A DNA stretch of 64,000 bases from positions 1-64,000 of the forward strand of contig NZ_FOCV01000033.1 in NCBI RefSeq assembly GCF_900110205.1. The letters are read 5' to 3'. Below are positions 52,342-60,860 of this stretch, piece after piece. Numbering within the stretch: the first letter of the stretch is position 1; every line of letters starts with the position of its first letter. Below the pieces are notes generated by a model that was not told where the DNA came from, ran no database searches, and saw only the letters and a program-made list of their open reading frames with translations. A program made the translations under genes and the position numbers. The stretch is from Rhizobium tibeticum (lineage in GTDB: Bacteria; Pseudomonadota; Alphaproteobacteria; Rhizobiales; Rhizobiaceae).

Positions 52342-52962
52342 TCAAAGCGGCGTGATGCGGTAGGCGCAACGACGGGCCCCAAGCAGAATGTGCTCTTCGC
52401 GCTCCACCTTCGCGCCGAGGACGGTTCGAAAGGTGTCCAGCTCCGACCGGCAGAAGCCGGCGCAAACGCTTGCAGCAGCGCAGATCGGGCAATGATTTTC
52501 GACAAGCAGCAGCGAGCCGTCGGCCTCATGCCAGCTGTCGGCCATGTATCCTTCGCGCGTGCGCACGGCCGCGAGCTGCAACACACGGGATTGGACATCC
52601 TGAGCGTCGACTTCCTGGCGGTAGCGCCTGAGGGTTTCTGCTTCGCGGGCGCAAATGACCGCATCGAGGGCGGCTTTCCCAAGTTGCGTGACCAGTGTCG
52701 TCAGGAGCGTGGCGGTGAGCTCGGCGTGACCATCGGGAAAGGTTTGGTTGCCGGCAGGCGTCAGGCTCCAGAGCTGCCGCGGTCGACCCCGGCCGGCTCC
52801 GGCTTCGCTCACCGCTTCGACAAGCCCGTCCTGCGCCATCTTCGTCAATTGCTGACGGACAGCCTCCGAGGAAATCCCGAGCCTTGCGGCAACTGCGGCG
52901 GCAAGCTGGGGTCCTTCGGTCTTGATCAGCAGCAGAATGCGGTTGGCCGGGGATTGTCTCAT
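52342..52962 (-). CDS. SufR-like winged-helix regulator with C-terminal cysteines
   Basis: The 206-residue protein has an N-terminal winged helix (PANRILLLIKTEGPQLAAAV, LGISSEAVRQQLTKMAQDGL). The middle is helical. The C-terminal part has the CPIC-x5-C-x3-C cluster (NHCPICAAASVCAGFCRSE) plus a last Cys near 200, resembling SufR, which binds an iron-sulfur cluster. Hence it may sense iron-sulfur or oxidant status, but no suf genes adjoin. It is divergent from an MFS exporter, with two matching palindromes between, one 10 bases from its start codon. It may be a drug- or redox-responsive repressor. Confidence 0.83.
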   Translation of the reverse strand: MRQSPANRILLLIKTEGPQLAAAVAARLGISSEAVRQQLTKMAQDGLVEAVSEAGAGRGRPRQLWSLTPAGNQTFPDGHAELTATLLTTLVTQLGKAALDAVICAREAETLRRYRQEVDAQDVQSRVLQLAAVRTREGYMADSWHEADGSLLLVENHCPICAAASVCAGFCRSELDTFRTVLGAKVEREEHILLGARRCAYRITPL

Positions 52963-52971
52963 CTAGTTTTC

Positions 52972-53027
52972 CAAGTTCATACTTGCTTTAATATCATGGC
53001 CATGTATTTTTTCCAAATAATAACTTG
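52972..53027. promoter_or_regulatory. Two CAAGT-N4-ACTTG operators between SufR-like and MFS genes
   Basis: CAAGT-TCAT-ACTTG (52972-52985) is a perfect inverted repeat; CAAAT-AATA-ACTTG (53014-53027) is a one-mismatch copy. The centres are 42 bases apart, four helical turns. They lie in an A+T-rich intergenic stretch, one next to each divergent gene, so one regulator can control both genes. Confidence 0.7.
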
Positions 53028-53069
53028 CAAAAATAATGCATATCCCTGGAAGCACACAAGGCATGAATT

Positions 53070-54503
53070 ATGACCGGCATTGATGAGATTTCCGCAGACA
53101 GGCCCTCCGTCTTTCATCTGTTTTCCGCGCCGCTGCTGCCCGCCACCCTCATGCTCGGGGGCGGCGTCACCCTCTACGCCGTTGAGACCTACATCACGGC
53201 GACAATCGCGCCATCGATCGTGCGCGACATTGGCGGGCTCGAACTGCTGTCATGGATGACGACGCTTTTCGTCGCCGCGGCGGTCCTGGGGTCGATCTTC
53301 GTCGCAATGCGTCCGCGCGGTATCGGGCTTCGCAGTGTCTACGTCGCAGGCGCGCTCATGTTCGGGGCCGGCAGCCTGATCTGTGCGCTGGCCCCGGCGA
53401 TGCCACTGGTGCTAGCCGGGCGTACGGTACAGGGGTTCGGCGCCGGCATTCTTGCCGGACTTGCCTACGCTTTCATTCGCTTCGCCTACCCCGAGCCGCT
53501 GTGGCAGAAGGCTTCAACGCTCTATGCGGCCATCTGGGGCGTGTCGACCTTGCTCGGCCCAAGCCTCGGAGGCCTCTTTTCCGAAGGCAGCGCATGGCGG
53601 CATGCCTTCATGCTGCTGGTTCCGCTCTGTGTGCTGATGGCGGCACTCGCGCCCTGGCTGCTGCCGCGCGCCGAAGACGATCGCGCCCATGGCAAGATAC
53701 CGATCCTTCAGATTGCCTTGCTGCTTGCGGCCGTTCTGCTCGTCAGCATTGCCGGAACGATCGACGAAGCAAGCTCAAAAGCGTTGCTGATTGCCGCATC
53801 GATCGTTGCGATCGTATCGATGCTGACCGTCGAGCGGCGCGGCAAGAACCGTCTTCTGCCGACCGGCGCCGTCATGCTCGCAAAGCCTGTGGCGCGCGTC
53901 TACCTGACGATGTTCGTGCTGCTGCTGGTGCTGACAAGCGACATCTACATTCCCTATTTCCTGCAGGTGCTGCACGGCGTGACGCCGCTCGTCTCAGGCT
54001 ATCTGACCGCCCTTGTCGCACTCGGCTGGACCTTTGCCGCGTTCTTCAGCGCAACGCTCTCCGGACGCGGTGCCAACACCGCAATCGTCGCCGGTTGCGT
54101 GATCGAGATGGTTGCGGTTGCGTCCCTGACGATCTTCCTCGCAACGGACAATCAGTCCGGCAATCTGGCGGTGCTGGGACCGGCCGTCATCGGCATGTTC
54201 CTGATGGGCTTCGGCGTCGGCCTTGGCTGGGCGCATCTGGTGACCAAGGTTCTTAGCCTCGTCGGCAACTCCGAACAGGACAAGGCCTCGGCGGCGATCT
54301 CGACGGTGCAGTCCCTCGGCAGCGCCTTCGGCGCCGCCGTCGCTGGCGTGATTGTCAACAGCACTGGGCTGGTGGATCCCGGTGGCGTTGCGGGCGCCGT
54401 TTCGGCCGCACACTGGCTCTACGTGCTGATGGCACTTCCTGGCCTGCTTGCCGTCACAATATCCTTGACCCTCTCGTCACCCGCCGAACGGCAGGCCCGG
54501 TGA
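53070..54503 (+). CDS. MFS exporter (DHA2-like)
   Basis: The 477-residue protein has about fourteen membrane segments, as in drug:proton antiporters of the DHA2 family. The N-terminal half has VETYITATIAPSIVRDIGG and SWMTTLFVAAAVLGSIFVAM, followed by VLAGRTVQGFGAGILAGLAY (motif C-like). The protein sits in the inner membrane and probably expels small toxic molecules. Substrate is unknown. Divergent from the SufR-like gene and controlled by its operators, by inference. Confidence 0.9.
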   Translation: MTGIDEISADRPSVFHLFSAPLLPATLMLGGGVTLYAVETYITATIAPSIVRDIGGLELLSWMTTLFVAAAVLGSIFVAMRPRGIGLRSVYVAGALMFGAGSLICALAPAMPLVLAGRTVQGFGAGILAGLAYAFIRFAYPEPLWQKASTLYAAIWGVSTLLGPSLGGLFSEGSAWRHAFMLLVPLCVLMAALAPWLLPRAEDDRAHGKIPILQIALLLAAVLLVSIAGTIDEASSKALLIAASIVAIVSMLTVERRGKNRLLPTGAVMLAKPVARVYLTMFVLLLVLTSDIYIPYFLQVLHGVTPLVSGYLTALVALGWTFAAFFSATLSGRGANTAIVAGCVIEMVAVASLTIFLATDNQSGNLAVLGPAVIGMFLMGFGVGLGWAHLVTKVLSLVGNSEQDKASAAISTVQSLGSAFGAAVAGVIVNSTGLVDPGGVAGAVSAAHWLYVLMALPGLLAVTISLTLSSPAERQAR

Positions 54504-54518
54504 GCGACGTGCGAGCGG

Positions 54519-55514
54519 TCACAGACGCAGCATGATCTTGCCGATGTGACTACTCGTTTCCATCCGCCGATGCGCCTCGGCAACGTTTTCGAAGGGGACG
54601 ACGGTATCGATGACCGGCGCAAGCTTGCCTGCATCCAGCAGCGGCCAGACCTGCGACAGGAGATCGTCGCGGATCGCCCGCTTTTCCTCGGCAGTGCGCG
54701 GGCGTAGCGTCGAGCCGGTGATCGTCAGCCGTTTGACCATGATCGGCGCCAGATTGACCTTCTCGGCGACCGCCCCGCCAAGGAAGGCGATGATCGACAG
54801 GCAACCGTCTTTTGCAAGCGATGCCACGTTCCGCTCGAAGTAGGCAGCCCCGATCATATCCAGGATGATATCGACACCGTGGCCGGTCTCGGCCTTGATG
54901 ACCTCTGCAAAATCCTCTGTCTTGTAGTTGATTGCCCGCTTTGCGCCGAGCTTTACGCAGGCGTCGCATTTCTCCTGCGAACCGGCCGTCGCGTAGACCT
55001 TTGCGCCGAAGGACCGCGCAAGCTGGATAGCGGTCGTTCCAATGCCGCTCGAGCCGCCATGCACGAGAACCTTCTCGCCTTCGGTCAGCCCGGCCATCTG
55101 GAACATGTTTGCCCAGACCGTGAAATAATTCTCCGGAAGCGCCGCAGCCTTGACCGCGTCGTAGCCCTTGGGGAAGCGCAGAGCCTGGCCCGCGGGCAGC
55201 AGGCAATATTCGGCATAGGCACCGCCGTTGGTCAGGCCGCACGCCTTGTCGCCGACGGCAAAGTCACGAACGCCCGCGCCGACGGCGACGATCTCTCCTG
55301 CCATCTCAAGGCCGAGAACGGGGCTTGCATCCTTCGGCGGCGGATAAATGCCCTGGCGCTGTGCGACGTCGGGCCGGTTGACGCCGATCGCCTCGGTGCG
55401 AACAAGGAGCTGGCCCTCCCCCGGCACTGGCACGGGTCCGGTGGCAATCCGCATCACCTCAGGCGCCCCGAAGCTCGGCAGGTCGATGAAGCGCATCTGC
55501 GTGGGCAAAGACAT
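54519..55514 (-). CDS. NAD(P)H:quinone oxidoreductase (zinc-independent MDR)
   Basis: The 331-residue protein is a medium-chain reductase of the quinone oxidoreductase type. It has the GroES-like N-terminal part (ATGPVPVPGEGQLLVRTEAI, GVNRPDVAQRQG), the nucleotide-binding motif VLVHGGSSGIGTTAIQLARS near residue 145, and the C-terminal VPFENVAEAHRRMETSSHIG. No zinc ligands are seen. It probably reduces quinones or enones. ATG 55514 follows GGAGACC. Convergent with the MFS gene (15 bases apart). Confidence 0.91.
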   Translation of the reverse strand: MSLPTQMRFIDLPSFGAPEVMRIATGPVPVPGEGQLLVRTEAIGVNRPDVAQRQGIYPPPKDASPVLGLEMAGEIVAVGAGVRDFAVGDKACGLTNGGAYAEYCLLPAGQALRFPKGYDAVKAAALPENYFTVWANMFQMAGLTEGEKVLVHGGSSGIGTTAIQLARSFGAKVYATAGSQEKCDACVKLGAKRAINYKTEDFAEVIKAETGHGVDIILDMIGAAYFERNVASLAKDGCLSIIAFLGGAVAEKVNLAPIMVKRLTITGSTLRPRTAEEKRAIRDDLLSQVWPLLDAGKLAPVIDTVVPFENVAEAHRRMETSSHIGKIMLRL

Positions 55515-55592
55515 GATCCGGTCTCCTCGTTCCGAAAGCATGTCAGATAGTTCAGCTCTACGGACTTGAGAAGGAGGGAAGCACGGGTGGCG

Positions 55593-57398
55593 TCAATTCG
55601 TCTCGCCCAAGAGATGGAAGACGAGCCCTTCATCGCTTTCCTTCGCCTCGGCCTTGATATGGGCGATTTCGGCGCTGACGCGATTGATGTCGTCGATGAC
55701 GAGACCTTCCGGCAGCTCCAGCACGCCGATCGAGCAGCGCATCAGGGGGAACAGCGCTTCGACGCCGGCGCGGTCATGGCCGCGAATGCGGCCGGCGGCC
55801 CGATCGGCGTCGGAATAGAGGTCGAGCACATCATCGTGGAAATCGCTGATCAAGCGATCGAGAATTTCGGTCAGCTCTTCCTTGGTCCAACCACGGACGC
55901 CGATGAAGAAATCGTCGCCACCGACATGCCCCAGGAAGTGGCGCTCGGCGAAGAAATAGCGACGCATGAGCGCGGCAAACAGCGAAATCGCGTGATCGCC
56001 GAGGTGGAAACCGTAGGCATCGTTGAACGGCTTGAAGTTGTCGAAGTCGCAGTAGCAGAAGTGACGCTTCTCGTCCCCATCGAGGCTCGACTCGCGCATG
56101 AAGTCGCGGATCGCCCTGTTGCCCGGCAGCCCGGTCAGCGGATTCTGGTCCTGGGCGGTCTTCAGCTTCTTCTCGTTCATGACCTTGATGAGCGACGCGG
56201 CAGATACGACGCCCGCATAGCGCATGTTGTCGGTCAGCAGCAGGCAGTTCGTGCCTTCCATGTTGGCGAAGATCGCCATCAGCTGTTCGGTATCGGAGTC
56301 AAGGCCGACGATCGGAGCCATTTCGACGAAATGCGAGATCGTTCGCTCGTAGACCTTGTTCTTCAGCAGATCCCGGCCGAAGGGCTGGTAGATGTATTCC
56401 TTCAGGTGCCGCTCGTGCAGGATGCCGCGCGGCTCGCCGTTCGCGTTCAATACCGGGAAAAAGGCCTGATGCGGATTGCGACGGAAGAGCTCGAAGACGC
56501 TGTCGATCGTGTCGTTCTCGTAGACCGTCGGCAGCATCTCGATCTGCTTGCGGATCAGGATCTCATCGAGCGATTGCGGGCTGCGCTTGCCCTTGGGAAG
56601 GTCCAGCAGGTGCGGAAACGACGGCTGCAGCTCGGTGATATGGGTCGTCGGGCGGGAGACGAACCAGCCCTGGACGAGATCGACGCCGAATTCGCGGCAG
56701 GCGACGAACTCTGCCTCGGTCTCGATCCCCTCCGCAATGACGCGGGTGCCAAGCACGTGGGCGATGTGGACGATGTTCTTCAGAAGGTGTCGCTTGCGCG
56801 GGTTGCTGTCGATATCGGCGATGAAATGCCGGTCGATCTTCAGATAGTCTACCGGGTGGTCGCAGAGCAGCTTCATTTCGCCGTGGCCGACGCCGAAATC
56901 GTCAATCGCCAGTTTGAAGCCGGCCTTGCGCAGCAGTGATACGAGGGCCGCAAACTCCGGCACGCTGGTATTGTCGAAGCGCTCGGAGAATTCGAAACAG
57001 ATCGATGAGGGTGGGATATTGGCAAGCTTCAGATGCTGCAGCAGGCCTTCCACCAGCCGCTCGCCATGTGGGATCAGACGGACATCGAGATTGAGGAACA
57101 GCGTCGAGCTCGAGAAATGCGGGAGCGTGGCGAACTTCGCAAGCGCGCGGCTTGCCACCATCTGCTCCAGCTGCAGCAGCTGCTGGTTCTTATGGGCCTC
57201 GTCCAGAATCTCTACCGGGGAGCTGAAGCCGATGCGCTCCTGTCCGCGCATCAGCGATTCATAGCCGAATACGACACCTGTCCCTGCCTCGACGATGGGC
57301 TGAAACGCATTTTCGATGACGAGTTTCGCAAGGGTTACGATCTGATCGCTTGCGTAGCGACGAACGAGCGCCGGATCGACGGTGGCAGCCAAAGACAT
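55593..57398 (-). CDS. EAL-CBS-GGDEF cyclic-di-GMP protein
   Basis: The 601-residue protein has an EAL domain first (about 25-270), then a CBS pair (about 290-410), then GGDEF (about 430-585). EAL signatures: YESLMR (EAL motif as ESL), DDFGVGHGEM, YLKIDRHF and AEGIETE, all with acidic metal ligands present. The GGDEF signature reads GGDDF in LGHVGGDDFFIG, an atypical active site. It is soluble, and CBS domains bind adenosine nucleotides. ATG 57398 has GGAG upstream; a GTG at 57410 is in frame. It is 25 kb from the adhesin locus, so a link through cyclic-di-GMP is only possible. Confidence 0.93.
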   Translation of the reverse strand: MSLAATVDPALVRRYASDQIVTLAKLVIENAFQPIVEAGTGVVFGYESLMRGQERIGFSSPVEILDEAHKNQQLLQLEQMVASRALAKFATLPHFSSSTLFLNLDVRLIPHGERLVEGLLQHLKLANIPPSSICFEFSERFDNTSVPEFAALVSLLRKAGFKLAIDDFGVGHGEMKLLCDHPVDYLKIDRHFIADIDSNPRKRHLLKNIVHIAHVLGTRVIAEGIETEAEFVACREFGVDLVQGWFVSRPTTHITELQPSFPHLLDLPKGKRSPQSLDEILIRKQIEMLPTVYENDTIDSVFELFRRNPHQAFFPVLNANGEPRGILHERHLKEYIYQPFGRDLLKNKVYERTISHFVEMAPIVGLDSDTEQLMAIFANMEGTNCLLLTDNMRYAGVVSAASLIKVMNEKKLKTAQDQNPLTGLPGNRAIRDFMRESSLDGDEKRHFCYCDFDNFKPFNDAYGFHLGDHAISLFAALMRRYFFAERHFLGHVGGDDFFIGVRGWTKEELTEILDRLISDFHDDVLDLYSDADRAAGRIRGHDRAGVEALFPLMRCSIGVLELPEGLVIDDINRVSAEIAHIKAEAKESDEGLVFHLLGETN

Positions 57399-57547
57399 GC
57401 CAATCTCCACTGTGTCTTCTTGTTTTTTCGCAGGGACACTGGCGGAGAAGGATCAACGAACCCTTTCCCCAATATGAAACTTTTGTGAAAACCGGCGAAC
57501 CCGACCGTTCGGGCGAGCGAATTTTGCTCCCCGATCAACGGCTTGGG

Positions 57548-57790
57548 TCAGGCGGTGCGCCGATGCTCGGCCTCGTGATCGGCGAACATCTCGGCGACGC
57601 ATTTGCCGCCTCCAGGGATGCAGTCCTGAGTGAGCATTTCGCTGTCGTGTCCACCGACCTTTCGGGCGGCGTCCCACAGGCGCAGTGCTTCGCGCACGAC
57701 CTCGCTGCTCGAAGCATAGCTGCCATTGTCTACTGCGGCGCGAATGTCCGCCGCCTGCAGCGGTGAAATGGATACGGTGACCATCGGCAT
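57548..57790 (-). CDS. Orphan ParD/CopG-type antitoxin
   Basis: The 80-residue protein has the ribbon-helix-helix antitoxin pattern MVTVSISPLQAADIRAAVDN and GSYASSSEVVREALRLWD, followed by a variable tail that normally binds the toxin. ParD genes are followed directly by parE; the 130 bases downstream hold no ParE-like frame. It is therefore an orphan. Its ATG follows AGGGAGGAAT. Confidence 0.85.
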   Translation of the reverse strand: MPMVTVSISPLQAADIRAAVDNGSYASSSEVVREALRLWDAARKVGGHDSEMLTQDCIPGGGKCVAEMFADHEAEHRRTA

Positions 57791-57978
57791 GAGATTCCTC
57801 CCTTTACCTCGTCGGGCATATGACTGCCCTCTCAGGGGACGGTTAGCCAGTCCACGGCATTACCGATGCACGCCGCCGCCTCGGCTGCCTCTTGTGGGGA
57901 CAAATTTTAGCCCTCGCTCACATGCTTGTCAAAAAAAGAAACAATTCGTGAGCCAGGGCTGTGAATTCCGGGCATAAC

Positions 57979-58527
57979 TCAGCGGCGGACCGCGAAGCCG
58001 AAGGCAAGCATCGACCAGCCTTGGATGAGAAGGTCGCAGGCGAGGAAAAGCCCCAGGATCCAGAGGCTATTGACGGGCCATCCGAGCGCGATGACCACGC
58101 CCGCCAGCGCGGTGATGATGCCGCTTGCGAGCACCCAACCCCACCCCCTCACAGGACGCATGCGCCAGCCGACCCACGTGCGGAACACGCCGGCAATCAG
58201 AAGCGCGATCGAGAGGAACAGCGTCAGTGCGGCCGAGGCAAGTAGCGGATTGGTGAAGGCGAAAACACCGGCCAGCACATAAAGTACGCCGCTCAGCGCC
58301 CAAAACAGCACCTGGTCCCAGCTTCGCACCTGAAACGCGTGAACCAGATAGACGATGCCGCCGATCAGCATCAGCATCCCGACGTAGTAGACGGACGCAA
58401 CGGTCGCGAGCACGATATTTGCCGCTGCTATAAGGCCGCATACGATCAACAGGACCCCAAGGGCAACGAACCAACCCCATTTCGATTGCAAGGACGGAAA
58501 GCTCAGTCGGTCAGAAACATCAGCCAT
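57979..58527 (-). CDS. DUF308 (HdeD-family) membrane protein
   Basis: The 182-residue protein has six short membrane segments, as DUF308/HdeD proteins do (SKWGWFVALGVLLIVCGLIA, VYYVGMLMLIGGIVYLVHAF, VLFWALSGVLYVLAGVFAFT and so on). HdeD is linked to acid resistance in E. coli, but function is unclear in rhizobia. ATG 58527 is at the start of MADVSDRL. It is divergent from betI. Confidence 0.85.
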   Translation of the reverse strand: MADVSDRLSFPSLQSKWGWFVALGVLLIVCGLIAAANIVLATVASVYYVGMLMLIGGIVYLVHAFQVRSWDQVLFWALSGVLYVLAGVFAFTNPLLASAALTLFLSIALLIAGVFRTWVGWRMRPVRGWGWVLASGIITALAGVVIALGWPVNSLWILGLFLACDLLIQGWSMLAFGFAVRR

Positions 58528-58614
58528 GACACACCTCCTGGTTGGTAGGAGAATATGCCGCAGAAACGCGGAATGGAAAGGGGTTCGCCCATCCGGCGCA
58601 GTGCGCATTTTTTA

Positions 58615-58643
58615 TTGATTGATCAGTCAATCAAAATTATACT
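58615..58643 (+). promoter_or_regulatory. betI promoter with overlapping BetI-type operator
   Basis: TTGATT (58615-58620), 17 bases, TATACT (58638-58643) make a consensus-like promoter. The perfect 8-base inverted repeat TTGATTGA-TCAG-TCAATCAA (58615-58634) covers the -35 box and most of the spacer, so repressor binding would shut the promoter. BetI repressors bind such sites and choline releases them. Confidence 0.85.
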
Positions 58644-58667
58644 CATCTGCATTGATGGAGTGACGGC

Positions 58668-59267
58668 ATGCCGAAAGTCGGAATGGAGCCTGTACGCCGA
58701 AAGGCGCTCGTGGATGCAGCGCTGCGCGTGATCGGGGATCACGGCTCGCTCACCGTCACCATGTCCGAAATCGCCAGGCAGGCCGGTGTTTCGCCGGCGC
58801 TGGCGCATCACTATTTCGGCAGCAAGGAACAGCTGCTGATCGAGACCGTTCGCTCTCTCTTAAAGCAGTTGCGCGACGACGCGGTGAAAGCGTTGAAGGA
58901 GGCAGGCACGTCACGCGAAAAGCTCTCCGCCGTGATCCGGGTCAGCTTCCAGGCCGACCAGTTTGCGCCGTCAACCATCGCCGCCTGGCTTGCCTTCTAT
59001 GCCGAGGCGCAGCGCTCGGAGGAGACGCGGCGCTTCCTCGTCATCTATGCCCGCCGCCTGCGGTCGAACCTGCTTGCCAACCTGAAGGCGCTCTGCCCTG
59101 CGGATGCCGCAGAACGCATTGCTGAAGGCGCGGCTGCGATGATCGACGGGCTCTACATCCGCCAAAGTCTGAGGTCAGCGCCTGTCAGCATCGAGGCATC
59201 GATCTCGCTCACCGAAGACTACATCAATTCACAGCTTGCCGCCCTTGCGAAAGGACAAATCCAGTGA
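58668..59267 (+). CDS. betI: Choline-responsive repressor BetI
   Basis: The 199-residue TetR-family protein begins PKVGMEPVRRKALVDAALRV with a helix-turn-helix SLTVTMSEIARQAGVSPALA, HHYFGSKEQLLIETVRS being the family end of the DNA-binding part. It matches BetI over its length, including the C-terminal ligand-binding region (IDGLYIRQSLRSAPVSIEAS). It represses the bet operon; choline is the inducer. First gene of betIBA; its stop overlaps the betB start (GTGA). Confidence 0.95.
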   Translation: MPKVGMEPVRRKALVDAALRVIGDHGSLTVTMSEIARQAGVSPALAHHYFGSKEQLLIETVRSLLKQLRDDAVKALKEAGTSREKLSAVIRVSFQADQFAPSTIAAWLAFYAEAQRSEETRRFLVIYARRLRSNLLANLKALCPADAAERIAEGAAAMIDGLYIRQSLRSAPVSIEASISLTEDYINSQLAALAKGQIQ

Positions 59268-60733
59268 CCCTCAAAGCCCAGCCGAAAGCCTCCCACTTCA
59301 TTGACGGCGAATATGTCGAGGATGAAGCAGGCAGCGTCATCGAAAGCATCTATCCGGCGACCGGCGAGGTGATCGCCCGGCTGCACGCGGCGACACCCGC
59401 GATCGTCGAAAAGGCGATCGCCGCGGCCAAGCGCGCCCAGCCCGAATGGGCGGCGATGAGCCCGACGGCGCGCGGCCGTATCCTCAAGCGGGCTGCCGAC
59501 ATCATGCGCGAGCGCAATCGCGAGCTGTCCGAGCTGGAGACGCTCGACACCGGCAAGCCGATCCAGGAAACCATCGTTGCCGATGCGACCTCGGGCGCCG
59601 ACAGTTTCGAATTCTTCGGCGGCATCGCCGCTGCCGGCCTCAACGGTTCCTACATCCCTCTCGGCGGCGACTTCGCCTACACCAAGCGCGTGCCGCTCGG
59701 TGTCTGCGTCGGCATCGGCGCCTGGAACTATCCGCAGCAGATCGCATGCTGGAAGGGCGCGCCGGCGCTCGCCGCTGGCAACGCCATGGTCTTCAAGCCG
59801 TCGGAGAACACGCCGCTTGGCGCGCTTGCCATCGCAGAGATCCTGCACGAGGCCGGCCTGCCGAAGGGGCTCTACAATGTCATTCAGGGTGACCGCGAAA
59901 CCGGCCCGCTCCTCGTCAACCATCCTGACGTCGCCAAGGTGTCGCTGACGGGCTCGGTGCCGACCGGCCGCAAGGTCGCCGCCGCTGCTGCCGGCAGCCT
60001 GAAGCACGTCACCATGGAGCTCGGCGGCAAGTCGCCGCTTGTCGTTTTCGACGATGCCGATATCGACAGTGCCGTTGGCGGCGCCATGCTCGGCAACTTC
60101 TATTCGACCGGCCAGGTCTGCTCGAACGGCACGCGTGTCTTCGTGCAGCGAAAGATCAAGGCGGAATTCCTGAAGCGGCTGAGGGCCCGCACGGAGGCCA
60201 TCCTGATCGGCGACCCGATGGATGAGGCCACGCAGCTCGGGCCCATGGTCTCCTGGGCGCAGCGCGACAAGGTTCTTTCCTACATCGAGAAGGGCAAGGC
60301 GGAGGGCGCGACGCTTGTCACCGGCGGTGGCATTCCGAACAATGTCTCCGGCGAAGGCTATTACGTCCAGCCGACGGTCTTTGCCGACGTCACCGATGAT
60401 ATGACGATCGCTCGTGAAGAGATCTTCGGGCCTGTCATGTGCGTTCTCGACTTCGACGACGAGGCAGAGGTGATCACGCGCGGCAACGCCACGGAATTCG
60501 GCCTCTCGGCCGGCGTCTTCACCGCCGATCTGACACGCGCCCATCGCGTCGTCGATCAGCTCGAGGCCGGCACGCTCTGGATCAACACCTACAACCTCTG
60601 CCCTGTCGAGATTCCCTTCGGCGGCTTAAAGCAATCCGGCTTCGGGCGCGAGAACTCGCTGGCAGCGCTGGAACACTATTCGGAACTGAAGACGGTGTAC
60701 GTCGGCATGGGAAAGGTCGAGGCGCCGTATTGA
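59264..60733 (+). CDS. betB: Betaine aldehyde dehydrogenase BetB
   Basis: The 489-residue NAD+-dependent enzyme oxidises betaine aldehyde to glycine betaine in the cytoplasm. The aldehyde dehydrogenase fold shows the active Glu in MELGGKSPLVVF, the catalytic Cys in FYSTGQVCSNGTRV, and the cofactor region GAWNYPQQIACWKGAPAL. It starts at GTG 59264, overlapping the betI stop by four bases, a translational coupling. betC, present between betI and betB in some Sinorhizobium, is missing here. Confidence 0.96.
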   Translation: MTLKAQPKASHFIDGEYVEDEAGSVIESIYPATGEVIARLHAATPAIVEKAIAAAKRAQPEWAAMSPTARGRILKRAADIMRERNRELSELETLDTGKPIQETIVADATSGADSFEFFGGIAAAGLNGSYIPLGGDFAYTKRVPLGVCVGIGAWNYPQQIACWKGAPALAAGNAMVFKPSENTPLGALAIAEILHEAGLPKGLYNVIQGDRETGPLLVNHPDVAKVSLTGSVPTGRKVAAAAAGSLKHVTMELGGKSPLVVFDDADIDSAVGGAMLGNFYSTGQVCSNGTRVFVQRKIKAEFLKRLRARTEAILIGDPMDEATQLGPMVSWAQRDKVLSYIEKGKAEGATLVTGGGIPNNVSGEGYYVQPTVFADVTDDMTIAREEIFGPVMCVLDFDDEAEVITRGNATEFGLSAGVFTADLTRAHRVVDQLEAGTLWINTYNLCPVEIPFGGLKQSGFGRENSLAALEHYSELKTVYVGMGKVEAPY

Positions 60734-60747
60734 CGGGCGCGGCCTGC

Positions 60748-60836
60748 CCTCGCCCTTCGAGGGTCGCTTCGCTCCCGCCTATGGTGAGGAGGCCCTGGGG
60801 GCCGTCTCGAACCAGGAGGCGGTACGAGGGGCGGCA
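60748..60836. repeat. Intergenic palindromic mosaic element (RIME-like)
   Basis: The stretch between betB and betA contains CTCGCCCTTCGAGGGTCGCT, TATGGTGAGGAGGCCCTG and GTCTCGAACCAGGAGG, blocks that resemble short palindromic intergenic repeats common in Rhizobiales genomes. Stem-forming pieces include CCCTCGCCCTTCGAGGG. Probably a dispersed repeat copy; needs a genome-wide count. Confidence 0.45.
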
Positions 60837-60860
60837 CGATAAAACACTAGAGGAAGTAGC

